Part shown: positions 1 through 8,280 of the stretch, piece by piece
Position numbering within the stretch: position 1 is the first letter of the stretch
Layout: each line of letters opens with the position of its first letter
Source of the DNA: Hofstenia miamia
Taxonomy: Eukaryota > Xenacoelomorpha > Acoela > Hofsteniidae
Reading direction: 5' to 3'
NCBI GenBank assembly: GCA_900660155.1
Contig: CABFPE010001611.1
Location: 1-27,135, forward strand
DNA length: 27,135 bases
The notes under the pieces: generated by a model
What the model was told of the DNA's origin: nothing
The model's database searches: none
What the model saw: only the letters and a program-made list of their open reading frames with translations
Position numbers and translations under genes: made by a program

Positions 1-59
1 GCCTTGGGAATGGCGCTAGTAAATCATTATTGTTTAATGTGCTGAATGCACAGCTTTTT

Positions 60-137
60 GAATAGTGATAAACAATTCATTACTAAGTGCTCAGCTGTTA
101 TGAATTATCTCCCTTTAAACAAAGTCGTGGACCACTG
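60..137. mobile_element. Possible right end of a hAT-like element
   Basis: On the minus strand the block opens at 137 with CAGTGGTCCACGACTTTG and runs on into AAAGGGAGATAATTC. A CAGTGG start followed by a short GC-richer stretch is the usual look of a hAT terminal repeat. The partner end would lie left of the window, so neither the inverted repeat nor the target-site duplication can be tested here. The call rests on the terminus alone. Confidence 0.25.
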
Positions 138-742
138 CCTCAAATACCCTAGTGCTCGAATGTTTTTAGCTTTCCATTTAATTAATAAAGAAACCTGACA
201 AAAGAACACAAAGTAAATCTGATAAATTTCGGTCATCAACAAAATATAATATTGCACAGCTTTTATACTAAAATTTGTTTAAACACTCAAATATTTGGCT
301 AGTACTTGTTATTGCTGAGTTTTTGACAATTTATTAATCCTTGATTTCTTTTGTCTGCTGTCATGCACATGTCAGCATTAATTAGCATTTTGCGACTTGG
401 CCTTCTTACCAATTGTCAAATATCATTTTGTACTGCCAATTAATTAATAGAAAAATTACTGCTTATAAATTGTACAAATAATTAACTAATCATAATCATG
501 TGTTTTTACAATTAATATTTATATCAAAATTCAGTCTTCTTTCATTCCTTTGTTTCTCTTAATTTGACCACACATGATTCTGAATTATGTTACAATATGT
601 TAACTTAATATATCACAAATGAGGAGACACGCACTATCTATAATGTGTGAGAAAGAATTTCCTTCCAACCAAATTAAATTTGGAATAAATGAGAACCAAT
701 TTCATAGTGAGAACACATTTAAAATGAATCATTATTCCCATC
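138..742. other. AT-rich non-coding stretch
   Basis: I see no open frame of useful length, no repeat and no RNA gene. Further exons of the minus-strand gene at 1140-1551 should lie in this direction, but I could not pick one out with confidence. Confidence 0.4.
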
Positions 743-853
743 AACATCTTGTGTTAAAAAATTAGATATTAACATGTTTTTTTAAAATGTAAAAGATAGC
801 AAACACAATTTTTCAAAAATAATAAAAACATGCTATGTTATGTACTCACATGC
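743..853. repeat. 111-bp direct repeat, copy 1, ending at an N gap
   Basis: This block matches 1033-1143 over 111 bases with one difference that I can find (aacatctt versus aacatctc). It ends exactly at the single N at 854. Its last four bases correspond to the end of the exon annotated at 1140-1313, followed inward by that exon's splice donor, so a piece of gene is duplicated too. The position against the gap argues for a collapsed contig overlap rather than a biological repeat. Confidence 0.9.
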
Positions 854-1032
854 NCACCTAAAAAGTGAATAGTTAATTGTGGTTACATAATGTAATAGAA
901 GAAACTAAACAAGCAGTAACAATTAGTAAATCCTTACCCGCAATAACACAGTCAATGTTACGAGGTAACAATGAATCAATGGTGATAAAGCCTGGTAGAG
1001 GATATTACACTAACTTATGAGCACATCGGGCN
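854..1032. other. 177-bp mini-contig bounded by two single-N gaps
   Basis: Single Ns at 854 and 1032 enclose 177 bases (855-1031). The sequences outside the two gaps are the two copies of the 111-bp repeat and would overlap each other directly if this piece were removed. It is therefore probably misplaced. Short open peptides can be read on both strands, but none is recognisable and the strand is undecided. Confidence 0.7.
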
Positions 1033-1143
1033 AACATCTCGTGTTAAAAAATTAGATATTAACATGTTTTTTTAAAATGTAAAAGATAGCAAACACAATT
1101 TTTCAAAAATAATAAAAACATGCTATGTTATGTACTCACATGC
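1033..1143. repeat. 111-bp direct repeat, copy 2, starting at an N gap
   Basis: This copy begins directly after the N at 1032 and pairs with 743-853. Unlike copy 1 it continues into the rest of the exon at 1140-1313, so it is the copy in natural context. Confidence 0.9.
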
Positions 1144-1313
1144 TTGAAGCATTTTCAGGCATAACAGTTTTTTGAGTTGATGATATAGTTGTCTGCTGGA
1201 TATTGCCAGACCCCATTTGGTTGTTGTAACTAGACATCATCTGATCAATTTGACCCTCAAAATTTTGAGACCAGTCCTCGAAATTTTCTTGTTCTTTCAG
1301 GATATTATCAAAG
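1140..1313 (-). CDS. Internal exon of an unrecognised spliced gene
   Basis: Read on the minus strand, a pyrimidine-rich tract ending in TAG (1314-1316) precedes the exon, and GTGAGT (1139-1134) follows it. Between them lie exactly 174 bases with no stop in the frame set by the upstream exon. The exon begins with the last base of a split codon and ends with the first two bases of another, so it can be skipped without shifting frame. The peptide is polar and acidic, rich in Gln, Asn, Ser and Glu, with the segment FDNILKEQENFEDWSQNFEG. I do not recognise the family. The codon phase, both splice sites and the composition together make it a credible exon. The following exon lies at lower coordinates, beyond the assembly join, and was not found. 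Confidence 0.5.
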
Positions 1314-1438
1314 CTAAAAAAATTTGATTAATACAAAAAACATTTATTAAACATTTTTCTAGATTAAAATTTAAAATATAATGTTATGAATATAATAAAA
1401 AGTTCTTAGATAATATATTTTACAAAAGAATGTCTTAC

Positions 1439-1551
1439 ATGGTTTCATCAAAGCTAATTTCTGAGTCACTTATATAAAGGGTTTCTTCTATGATTTGCTC
1501 ATATTTGGCGTTCCAGCCAGAGAGAAAATTGGACACATTAATGAAAGACAT
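1439..1551 (-). CDS. Upstream exon of the same unrecognised gene
   Basis: On the minus strand an ATG at 1551-1549 opens MSFINVSNFLSGW and runs to a splice donor GTAAGA (1438-1433) after the first two bases of a codon. The next exon at 1313 supplies the third base, making Ile, and the frame stays open. The intron is 125 bases. The open frame extends further upstream to 1674, but that part is strongly hydrophobic and low in complexity and may be intron or leader, so I start at the inner ATG. The joined product begins with an aromatic and amphipathic segment followed by an acidic stretch (EETLYISDSEISFDE). No domain was recognised; a regulatory or adaptor-type protein is possible but unproven. 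Confidence 0.4.
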
Positions 1552-1774
1552 TTTAAAGTACATTGAAAACAAACTCCTTTTAACCAAAGTTGAAATAATA
1601 ATGAACAATGATAATAAAAATTTAAATGCGGGAGACATCAAGTTTTGATTGGATGGAGAATATCCAATTAGCAATAAGTAAAATCAACTCAACTAGGGGA
1701 AACTTTTGCTATAAACTTGATTCATGGTATGTACAAATTTCAAGTAGGTGAGTTTACACAAACATAGCTTTTAA

Positions 1775-1882
1775 CTAATTTGATATGTTGGCAGATTCTC
1801 CAAGAAAAGCTTTTAAATGTCGAGTTTTTACATAATTGACAGGTTCTCTTTGTGGGTTTCCAGATGCAGTAATAAAAAGATT
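1775..1882 (-). pseudogene. Short open fragment, possibly tyrosine-recombinase-like
   Basis: Minus-strand reading gives LFITASGNPQREPVNYVKTR followed by an LKAFLGESANI stretch and then a stop. The spacing LFI-x4-P...-LK-x-FL-x-E-x-x-I recalls the segment before the C-terminal catalytic part of integrases from DIRS/Ngaro and Crypton elements. No catalytic R, H or Y is visible, and the peptide is only about 36 residues. Chance is a serious alternative. Confidence 0.15.
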
Positions 1883-2288
1883 TTAAATTGAGTACACTTG
1901 AATGTGACAGATTAAAAGCTTCTGTCAAAAACATTGATAATGTGTTTCTATGCATTTTTTTGCAAAAAAAAATGGCTGGAAAAATTTAAGCATGGTGGTA
2001 ATTCTTTACTTAGGGGAAACCAGGAATTTTATAATCTAAAACATGATTCTTTATAGGAGAAGGTGGAAACAGTAAATTGATATTAAGATAAACTAGATAC
2101 ATGGGTGTACACATATAATGGATATTTTATAATGTTCTAACAACATTTTGTGGGTTGGCAAATGAATTAACCAGGTTAGTTGATGATTGGATCAAATGAA
2201 TTAAGTTATTTTTGATTGGTTTACATGCAAAAAGTTTTTAATAAATAACTTGTGCTTTGAAATACTTTTTTCAATTTTAAATTCAGCA

Positions 2289-2684
2289 ATGACTTCAAAA
2301 GCTGCTAGAAAATCTCATGCTCAAAAATCTACCAAAGTTATGCAGAGCAAACAAGGGAACTCTCACAACCCAAAAAAACGTTTTAAAGCTTGTATTACCA
2401 AAGACCATGTATTCTGTAAACACTGTGTGTAATGTAGTTCAACTGGAGATGGTCAACAGCCTCAATGCAATTTCCAAAGAATGTCAGATGAAATATATCT
2501 CTGTTAGAGAATTAAAAATTGGCAAGTGGCAAAAAATACATAACGCATATATAGTCTTCAGACAAAGTACGGCCCTGTGGTAAAAATTATACTTGAAAAC
2601 AGCAACTGCTTCTTCCTACCTAAACATTATGCAGATAAAGCTAAAGGAAAAAAATATAAGATGTTTATCAGACTTACAATTTGA
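2289..2684 (+). pseudogene. T[KR]YG-family protein, copy A, frameshifted
   Basis: The ATG at 2289 follows an acceptor-like pyrimidine tract and CAG at 2284-2286. The first 47 residues are strongly basic (SKAARKSHAQKS, NPKKRFK) and end in a CKHC pair before a stop at 2430. The homology continues in the next frame (MKYISVRELKIGKWQKIHNAY). It then returns to the first frame for TKYGPVVKIILE...CFFLPKHYA and ends at TGA 2682-2684. The core pattern EL-x5-W-x2-I...T-[KR]-YG-x-VVKI-x-L...FLPK-x-Y recurs in the minus-strand copy at 3824-4393, so it is a real protein family and not a chance frame. I recall similar T[KR]YG...FLP proteins as uncharacterised products in arthropod genomes, but cannot name the family. 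At least two frame breaks make this copy a pseudogene unless an intron or frameshifting explains them. Confidence 0.45.
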
Positions 2685-3823
2685 CGAGGCAAGGATAAAC
2701 CACCAATATATCCAGGTGGCAATGTACAAACTGTATTTAGATTTAGCATGTAAAAAATATTTAGAATAAAATATATATGTGTCATTGATTTTTATTTTAT
2801 TTGTTAAAAATTAGTACTTACTAGTAAAACAAAACAGCTCAATTTAAGAAACATGTTTACCATTTGCTTAAATTACAAGATCAATTATATGTTTATTACA
2901 AACTGGATTATTTATCATTTTGCTTAAAATATAAAAACAAAAATGGAGTAAATTTATAGAAGAAATATTATTATTATCAATACTATCTTAATCAAAAATA
3001 GAAGCTTACCATGAATATAAATATAAATATAAACACTGATTTGAGAAATATTTTTCCAAACAAACAATAGTTGATAATAGTTGAAAATATAAAACGAATT
3101 TGCATGTATGGTTTTTATTCAAATGCCAAAAACTTTACCCAAAAAAATATGTGATTATTCAATTTACCCTGAGTTTTATACTGATTACAAAAATATTTAT
3201 CATTCTCTCTGTAGTTTTCTATTTGGATAGTTGGTTGTTAGTCATGGCGTCATGTGTGAAATCTAATGATTTTTGAAATTCGTGGGAGCACATTCAATAG
3301 CATCTATTACATTAAAGAGCTGTTGATTTTGGTGGGTGACAAAATATACATTATTACAGTGTGTCAATCAAAAGAGAATTTTGACTGTTTACCAGGACAT
3401 ATACAGAAAGCCTTCAATTGGTATCAAAGTAACTTCCATCATATAGCATTTACAGAAGGAAACCTAAAAAATGAATAAATGATTACTTTTATCAATTCAC
3501 TAAATTTGTTCAATAGAAAAGAAACTGTGTTTTGGGCATGTGATGCTATGAACTGTGAGTTTTTAAGTTGGTTAATCTCTCAGCCTGTGGAAAATTTACT
3601 CAATTATGGCTATTGATACCCACAGAACATGGGAAATTCTATAGACTGTATAAAAGACTATTTTAAATTTATCCATCGAATGAACACTTCAAAAGGTAAT
3701 TTATTATCATTTGCTAATAATCATTGTAAATTTAAGAAATTTATTGTAAAACCTTTATAACTAATAATTAATGATTTTTACTAGTATTATTTTTATAAGC
3801 TGTGTATGTAGAAGTAAGCAATA
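2685..3823. other. AT-rich stretch without a supported gene
   Basis: A short tandem array of (ATAAAT) units lies near 3013-3033. A 70-codon open frame at 3266-3478 has no recognisable features and lacks support from splice sites or homology. Nothing else stands out. Confidence 0.4.
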
Positions 3824-4393
3824 CTATATTTTTATTTTACTATATTCTAATACAATACAATTTACATTATTGCCAGCAGTTGTGATTTCCATGTCATCAT
3901 TGTGAAAAAGTTTTATATTTACCACAATCTTGTAATTCTCACCCAGTGCATTGACATACCACTTGGGAAGGAAGTAGTAAAAACCATTGTCGAGTCTTAT
4001 CTTTACCACAATACCATATCTTGTGTTCAGCTAAACAATGTCTTTGATTGTTAACCATAGTTTTTTTGGTAGTTCACTAGCTGGACTCACATTTGAAAAA
4101 ATACAGGTTGATGGTTGGGAATTAACATCGTTTAAATGTTGTAAAACATGGTCATCCTCACTCATGTTGGGCAAGATGATTGCATTATTTTTGACTTTAG
4201 GGCGTCTTTGTTTGTGTTGAGTTTCGTGTTTTTCTTTTACAGGGGCTGGTGGTGGGGACATCATCTCCTGTGTTAGCAGGTTATATCCATCTGAAGGTGG
4301 TGGAGTTCTGCATAGATCATCAATTAGACTACTCAATGAGCCAGATGCTAGCATTTCAACAGACATTGCAAAGAGTGAGAGATGAAATTGCAT
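3824..4393 (-). pseudogene. T[KR]YG-family protein, copy B, with one internal stop
   Basis: One minus-strand frame stays open from the ATG at 4393 to a stop at 3824-3826, apart from a single TAG at 4033-4031. The N-terminal 120 residues include an SSLIDDLC acidic patch, two proline clusters (RTPPPSD, MSPPPAPVKE) and a basic nuclear-localisation-like KQRRPKVK. Right after the internal stop comes LNTRYGIVVKIRLDN and then FYYFLPKWY. This aligns with copy A at the E-L, W, I, T, Y-G, VVKI, L, FLPK and Y positions. The conserved core thus straddles the TAG, which implies decay by one substitution or stop-codon readthrough. Length is about 190 residues. A nucleic-acid-binding role would fit the basic and aromatic core but is inference only. 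Confidence 0.5.
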
Positions 4394-4522
4394 AAAAGAA
4401 AAATAATGATTTTATCTGATGAAATGAGGTGAATATATAGATTGACCAGCCAATGGAAATACAATGAACTTATGAAAATTAATTATTGGTTGAAAAAATG
4501 TGATATGATAAATGTGTTAATG

Positions 4523-4870
4523 AGGAATTTTGACAAAAGTGAAATGCGGTTTTTTTGAAGGTTCCCAAAATAACAGGATAAACACTGAATGTGTAAGCTT
4601 TTTGAAGTTATGTAAAATTGATTAACAAAAATGGTGTGTGTGATAGTGAAGTGCATTGACAAAAACAAAATGCGGTTTTTTGAAAGTTCGCAAATTACAT
4701 TGTATGTGTGTAATCATTAGAAATCATGGAAAATGGATCAACAAAACGTAATGTTTTGTTAAGGAATTTTGACAAAAGCAAAATGCTGTTTTTAAGGTTC
4801 CCAAAAATGAGATAAGCAATGTGTGTGTAAGCTTTTCGAAATTATGGAAAACATGATAAGCGGGGTTTGT
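4523..4870. repeat. Three diverged tandem units of about 110-130 bp
   Basis: The landmark TTGACAAAA..AAATGCGGTTTTTT recurs near 4529, 4656 and 4769. It is followed each time by GGTTC or a variant, and after 50-70 bases by a TGTGTGTAA(G/T)C..TTTTTGAA(G/A)TTATG-like segment. The units differ by small indels and many substitutions, so the array is old. Confidence 0.6.
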
Positions 4871-5230
4871 CATTGCTTTCTGTAGTTTTTACATGAAATG
4901 GAAAATTAGTCTAATATTATATGTGTATCTGACAAAGTGTTGTAAAATTAGCCAACAATAGAAAATCACAAATGGAATGTAATGTATGCAAGTGAGTGTA
5001 ATGTGTTATAACAAGGTATATGTTAACAAAATGTAAAGCAAACAATTGTAACATGTATATTAACATGAGTGAAATTAGTCATATAAAACAGTGTAAACTA
5101 AATTGGCCATAATATGAATCATTTGTGAGCAAACCCATTTAAAAAAGCCAACCTGTCAAAAAGCACTTTGCAAGCTGTCAAAACAAGTAAGTGATTCAGC
5201 AATTAAACAAGTCTTCAATATTCACTAACT
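4871..5230. other. Non-coding stretch upstream of the hAT gene
   Basis: The stretch is AT-rich, with several TGTAA/TGTAT-type short words that may be more decayed units of the tandem repeat to its left. No gene is visible. Confidence 0.35.
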
Positions 5231-5275
5231 GTCACGTGACATGTGACGTCATAAGGTCTCGACCAATCAGAGGCG
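5231..5275 (+). promoter_or_regulatory. Promoter-like cluster: E-box, CRE and CCAAT box
   Basis: Within 38 bases lie the palindromic E-box CACGTG (5233-5238), the full palindromic cAMP-response element TGACGTCA (5244-5251) and a CCAATCAG CCAAT box (5263-5270). The surrounding 400 bases are AT-rich and lack such sites. The first zinc-finger codons of the hAT gene begin 13 bases further on. The spacing and grouping match an animal polymerase II proximal promoter, and the likely target is the gene at 5283. No TATA box is needed in such promoters and none is evident. Function is inferred from motifs only. Confidence 0.45.
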
Positions 5276-6514
5276 TTTTTGTGTGTTCAAGTCTCCCTTT
5301 ATCTTAATACTTAAATGCAAAAAAGAAACATTAACATCCTACCCATGGAGTGTGTATAGTAATCATTTGTACAGTTTGTTCTGTATACATTGCGTTTTTT
5401 CTAAAAATAACAAAAATCTGGGGAAATTAGTTAATAAACCTTTTAGTGATTGGCATAAGCATACAGAAAAGTTAAATTCTCATGGTAAAAGCTTGTACCA
5501 TATTGAAGCAATGAAAGTAAGTGAAGACTTTTTGAGGAGAACACCTGAATTAACTTTACCATTCAAATTTGAAAAGAAAAAGAACACGATGATTTGAGAG
5601 AATCGGCTCATATTATGACAGATAGAGCCATTCTGTTTTGTTCCAGACAAAATATTGGTCTACAACGTAAAATGTAAGAGTATGGGAATCATGAAATTAG
5701 CCCAGGAAATTATTTAGCCTTCCTAAGAATGCAAGCAGAGGAAAATTCTTTACTCAAAAAACACCTGGATCAGCCAATGAAAAAAATGCAAATTATACAT
5801 CACCAACATCTCAAAATGAATTAATTCATGTTATAGCTAATATTATCAGAGAAAATATTATCAATGAAATAATTCAAGCTAAATTCTATGGTGTAATGGC
5901 TGATGAAGTTACATCACACGAAAAAGAACTAATACCTCTATGCATAAGATCTGTCGACAGAAACTTAAACATTAGAGAAAAATTTTTACAATTTGCTGAA
6001 CTTCAGGGAATTAGAGGGATTGATATTGGAAAAGCTATAATTTCCATTTTATCAAAAACATCAAATTCCATTAGAAGATATGAGAAGTCAGTGCTATGAT
6101 GTTGCTAAAAATATGTCTAGTGAACGAATTGGGGGTCAAGCATTCATCAGAGAAAATGGATCACCTAATGGACCTTATTTGCATTGCAGTTCACATTGCT
6201 TGAATTTAGTAATATGTCATGCAGGTTCAGATGCAGTACTAGAAAGTATTGTGAGTCTGTCAGCTCCTGTAGGTCAAAGGAAGCCATTATTAGAACTTTG
6301 CAAAACCAGATGGGCAGAAAGGCACATTGCATTTAAACACCTCTATGATTCATATATTTACACTGTGGAAGCAATGGAATACATCACTTACAATCTGCAT
6401 CAAGATAATTATGGCTTAGGTGATGGCAATTGGGATAACAAGTCAAAATCTGAAGCATCTTCTTTACTTCAAGCAATTACAAATTTCAAGTTTATTGTTG
6501 TTCTTATGTTTATG

Positions 6515-6743
6515 CAGTGGCGTATGCAGGGGGGGGGCATGGTGGAACTTCCTCCCCCGTCAGGTTTCCGGATTCGATTTTTACTGGATAAATCAAAAAA
6601 TTTTCTGTAAAAAAAATAAAAAATTTAAATGCATTTTTAGGCTCTAATTCTCAATATTTTCAAAAATTTTCGCGGTGCTTCGCCCCGCATTTTGTAATGA
6701 CAATGATGTCCCCGGCCGTCAGAAATTCCTGCGTACGCACCTG
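6515..6743. mobile_element. hAT-type MITE inserted in the hAT gene (copy 1)
   Basis: The ends are CAGTGGCGTATGCAGGG and, on the other strand, CAGGTGCGTACGCAGG, giving an imperfect inverted repeat of about 16 bases. The interior matches 26750-26940 (tggtgga, caggtttcc, tactggataaatcaaaaaa..ttt, caatgatgtcccc). The hAT coding homology stops at the left edge and resumes at the right edge, so the insertion point is clear. The flanking octamers tgtttatg and tgattaca agree at only five positions, which fits a decayed 8-bp duplication. It contains a (G)n run and has no coding capacity. Confidence 0.8.
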
Positions 6744-6832
6744 TGATTACATACCAATGTATTTCAACATTGTCCGGAATTAGTGTTTCGCTACAAAAGA
6801 AAGCCATAGATGTTCATGAATCTTTTACTAAT

Positions 6833-7186
6833 GTAAGATTTAAAATATTTATTTGAAAATACAAATTCAGGGTTTTTGGATGCTCTGAATTTTAAAAACT
6901 TGAGCTTACAAAAGTCAGAACAGAAATCATTAATACTCAAATGCAAACTTGACTGAACACTCTCTTAAAAATATTGTAAAAATGATTTATTTTAAACTTC
7001 AGTTTCTATATCAATTGATATTTATTTTTCATTTTTAAAAACTCGAAATTGTGTTAAAATTTGATAGAACTCGATTGAACTCGTAATTTTCTAAAAAATG
7101 TTCGAACTTTAAATGTAAGAACTCGAACTTGTCTCGAAAACCCAGCACTAGTTTCATACTAAATAATAATATATTATTTATTTCAG
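6833..7186 (+). other. Putative intron of the hAT gene
   Basis: The gap begins with GTAAGA directly after the codon for Asn (…ESFTN) and ends with TATTATTTATTTCAG. Coding homology resumes with IDSFILLYENLRLN in the same phase. Pyrimidine content and boundary sequences match a spliceosomal intron. Part of the interior looks like an inserted MITE. Confidence 0.55.
6868..7150. mobile_element. Possible MITE inside the intron
   Basis: The left edge reads CAGGGTTTTTGGATG. The right edge on the opposite strand reads TAGTGCTGGGTTTTCGAGAC. The right third carries repeated AACTCGA/TTCGAAC words, a common subterminal arrangement in small hAT elements. The two ends share only the GGGTTTT core and no target duplication is visible, so the borders are uncertain. 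Confidence 0.35.
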
Positions 7187-7282
7187 ATTGATTCGTTCAT
7201 TTTGTTATATGAAAACCTCCGTTTAAATGTTAAGGACAGTTTCAGGAACTGGTTTGATCATTCAACTAGAATGGCTTCAAAA

Positions 7283-7364
7283 GTAAGTAAATATAAATTA
7301 CTACCATATATCTAAAAGTATATTTTGTTTTTTATTTGAAAATTACAGTAGATAATTATTTAAG
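7283..7364 (+). other. Putative second intron of the hAT gene
   Basis: It opens with GTAAGT after the Lys codon of RMASK. Homology resumes in phase at VGSIVSI, just after TTTAAG (7364). A conventional TTACAG lies 16 bases earlier at 7343-7348, but using it would add in-frame stops. Either AAG is the acceptor or the original site has decayed. Confidence 0.45.
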
Positions 7365-7554
7365 GTGGGAAGCATTGTTTCAATATCTTGAATCAATAGC
7401 CGTCAAATAAACAGAGCTAATGTTAATCCAGACATTCAATTTGACTGTCCAGCTAAGCCAATTTTTCACCACGTTATTGAAGCTTACTATATATTCAATT
7501 ATGCAATTTCTTTCATTGATCACATTTTGACAGAACTAAAAATGCAATTCACAG

Positions 7555-7623
7555 GTAAACTATTTCACATACAACTATTACTTGAATTTTTTTTAATACC
7601 TTCTTAAAATTATGTTAATTCAG
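7555..7623 (+). other. Putative third intron of the hAT gene
   Basis: The borders are ACAG|GTAAAC and a T-rich tract ending TTAATTCAG. Joining the exons at these sites puts the next conserved block (MKLLALIPF) one base out of frame. A nearby indel must therefore be assumed, or the true borders differ slightly. Confidence 0.4.
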
Positions 7624-8097
7624 ATCTCTTCAATGAAGTTGCTTGCTCTCATCCCCTTTGTTCATCAAAGAATGTCATCATGCGACACCAAAGAAATTCT
7701 CCATACATATAGTCATGATCTGCCCTCACCTGCATAATTGGATGAAGAGATTCAAAGGTGGAGAAATTACCGGCAATCCATAGATAATGAAATTCCAGAT
7801 TCTCCTTTAAAGGCAATTAAATGCTGTCCTAGGGATTTATATCCGAATTTATTCAATCTCCTCAATTTAGTGGGTACATTTAATGTAACTAGTTGTGAAT
7901 GTGAAAGATCTGCTAGTGTTTTGAGTAGACTTCATAATTACGCAAGATCAACTATGATAACTGGTAGATTGTCAGTTTTAGCTCTCATCCACATTAACTA
8001 CGATTTTCCAAATAGCATTGATGCCATTATAAACAAATTTTCCGATCTACATCAGCGAAAAATGCAGCTCAAAAACATTATTTTTATGGACACATAA

Positions 8098-8233
8098 TAA
8101 ATTAGCAATGTAAATATACACATTTGAATTTTGTTTTATTTTTATTAACTCCTTACAAAAAATCAGTTATATATTATATTTTAAATCCTCCACTTTAACA
8201 ATGTCTGTTTGTATGTCATATGAGAAGATTGAA

Positions 8234-8235
<2 letters not shown>
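8098..8235. other. 3' flank of the hAT gene
   Basis: AT-rich sequence follows the stop codon. No clear terminal inverted repeat of the hAT gene could be recognised before the (TA)n tract. Confidence 0.3.
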
Positions 8236-8269
<34 letters not shown>

Positions 8270-8280
8270 TTATTTATATA
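8236..8280. repeat. (TA)n microsatellite, then TTTA units
   Basis: About 30 bases of pure AT alternation are followed by TTTATTTATTTATATA. The mariner-like element is inserted at the end of this tract. More TA repeat (8858-8867) resumes beyond its right end. Confidence 0.9.

Larger units (their letters stand above)
5283..8097 (+). pseudogene. hAT transposase-like gene, zf-TTF/DUF4371 (ZMYM1-like), with introns, broken
   Basis: Homology runs in order. A TTF-type zinc finger (FCIHCVFS, FSDWHKHTEKLNSHGKSLYH) lies at 5283-5570. The DUF4371 RNase-H-like core has MADEVTS (first Asp, about 5898) and SQCYDVAKNM (second Asp, about 6087), then CSSHCLNLV and CKTRWAERH (about 6299). The C-terminal dimerisation part has CECERSASVLSRL (third acidic residue, about 7900) and RSTM...GRLSVLALIHI, ending at TAA 8095. 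All three catalytic positions survive. Damage includes frame changes near 5575, 5787 and 6067, a TAA at about 5671, a missing segment after CHAGSD, a TGA near 7393 and a TAA near 7736. Three intron-like gaps fall exactly between homologous blocks. A MITE sits at 6515-6743. No terminal repeats or target duplication were found, so it could be an old transposon or a dead host gene derived from one. Confidence 0.8.

Noticed and set aside
743..1143. LTR-like direct repeats flanking a short insert
   Set aside because: The repeats end exactly at single-N gaps, lack TG...CA ends and a target duplication, and include exon sequence; an assembly overlap explains them better.
3266..3478. 70-codon plus-strand frame with protein-like composition
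   Set aside because: No motif, homology or splice support; such lengths are expected by chance in this much sequence.
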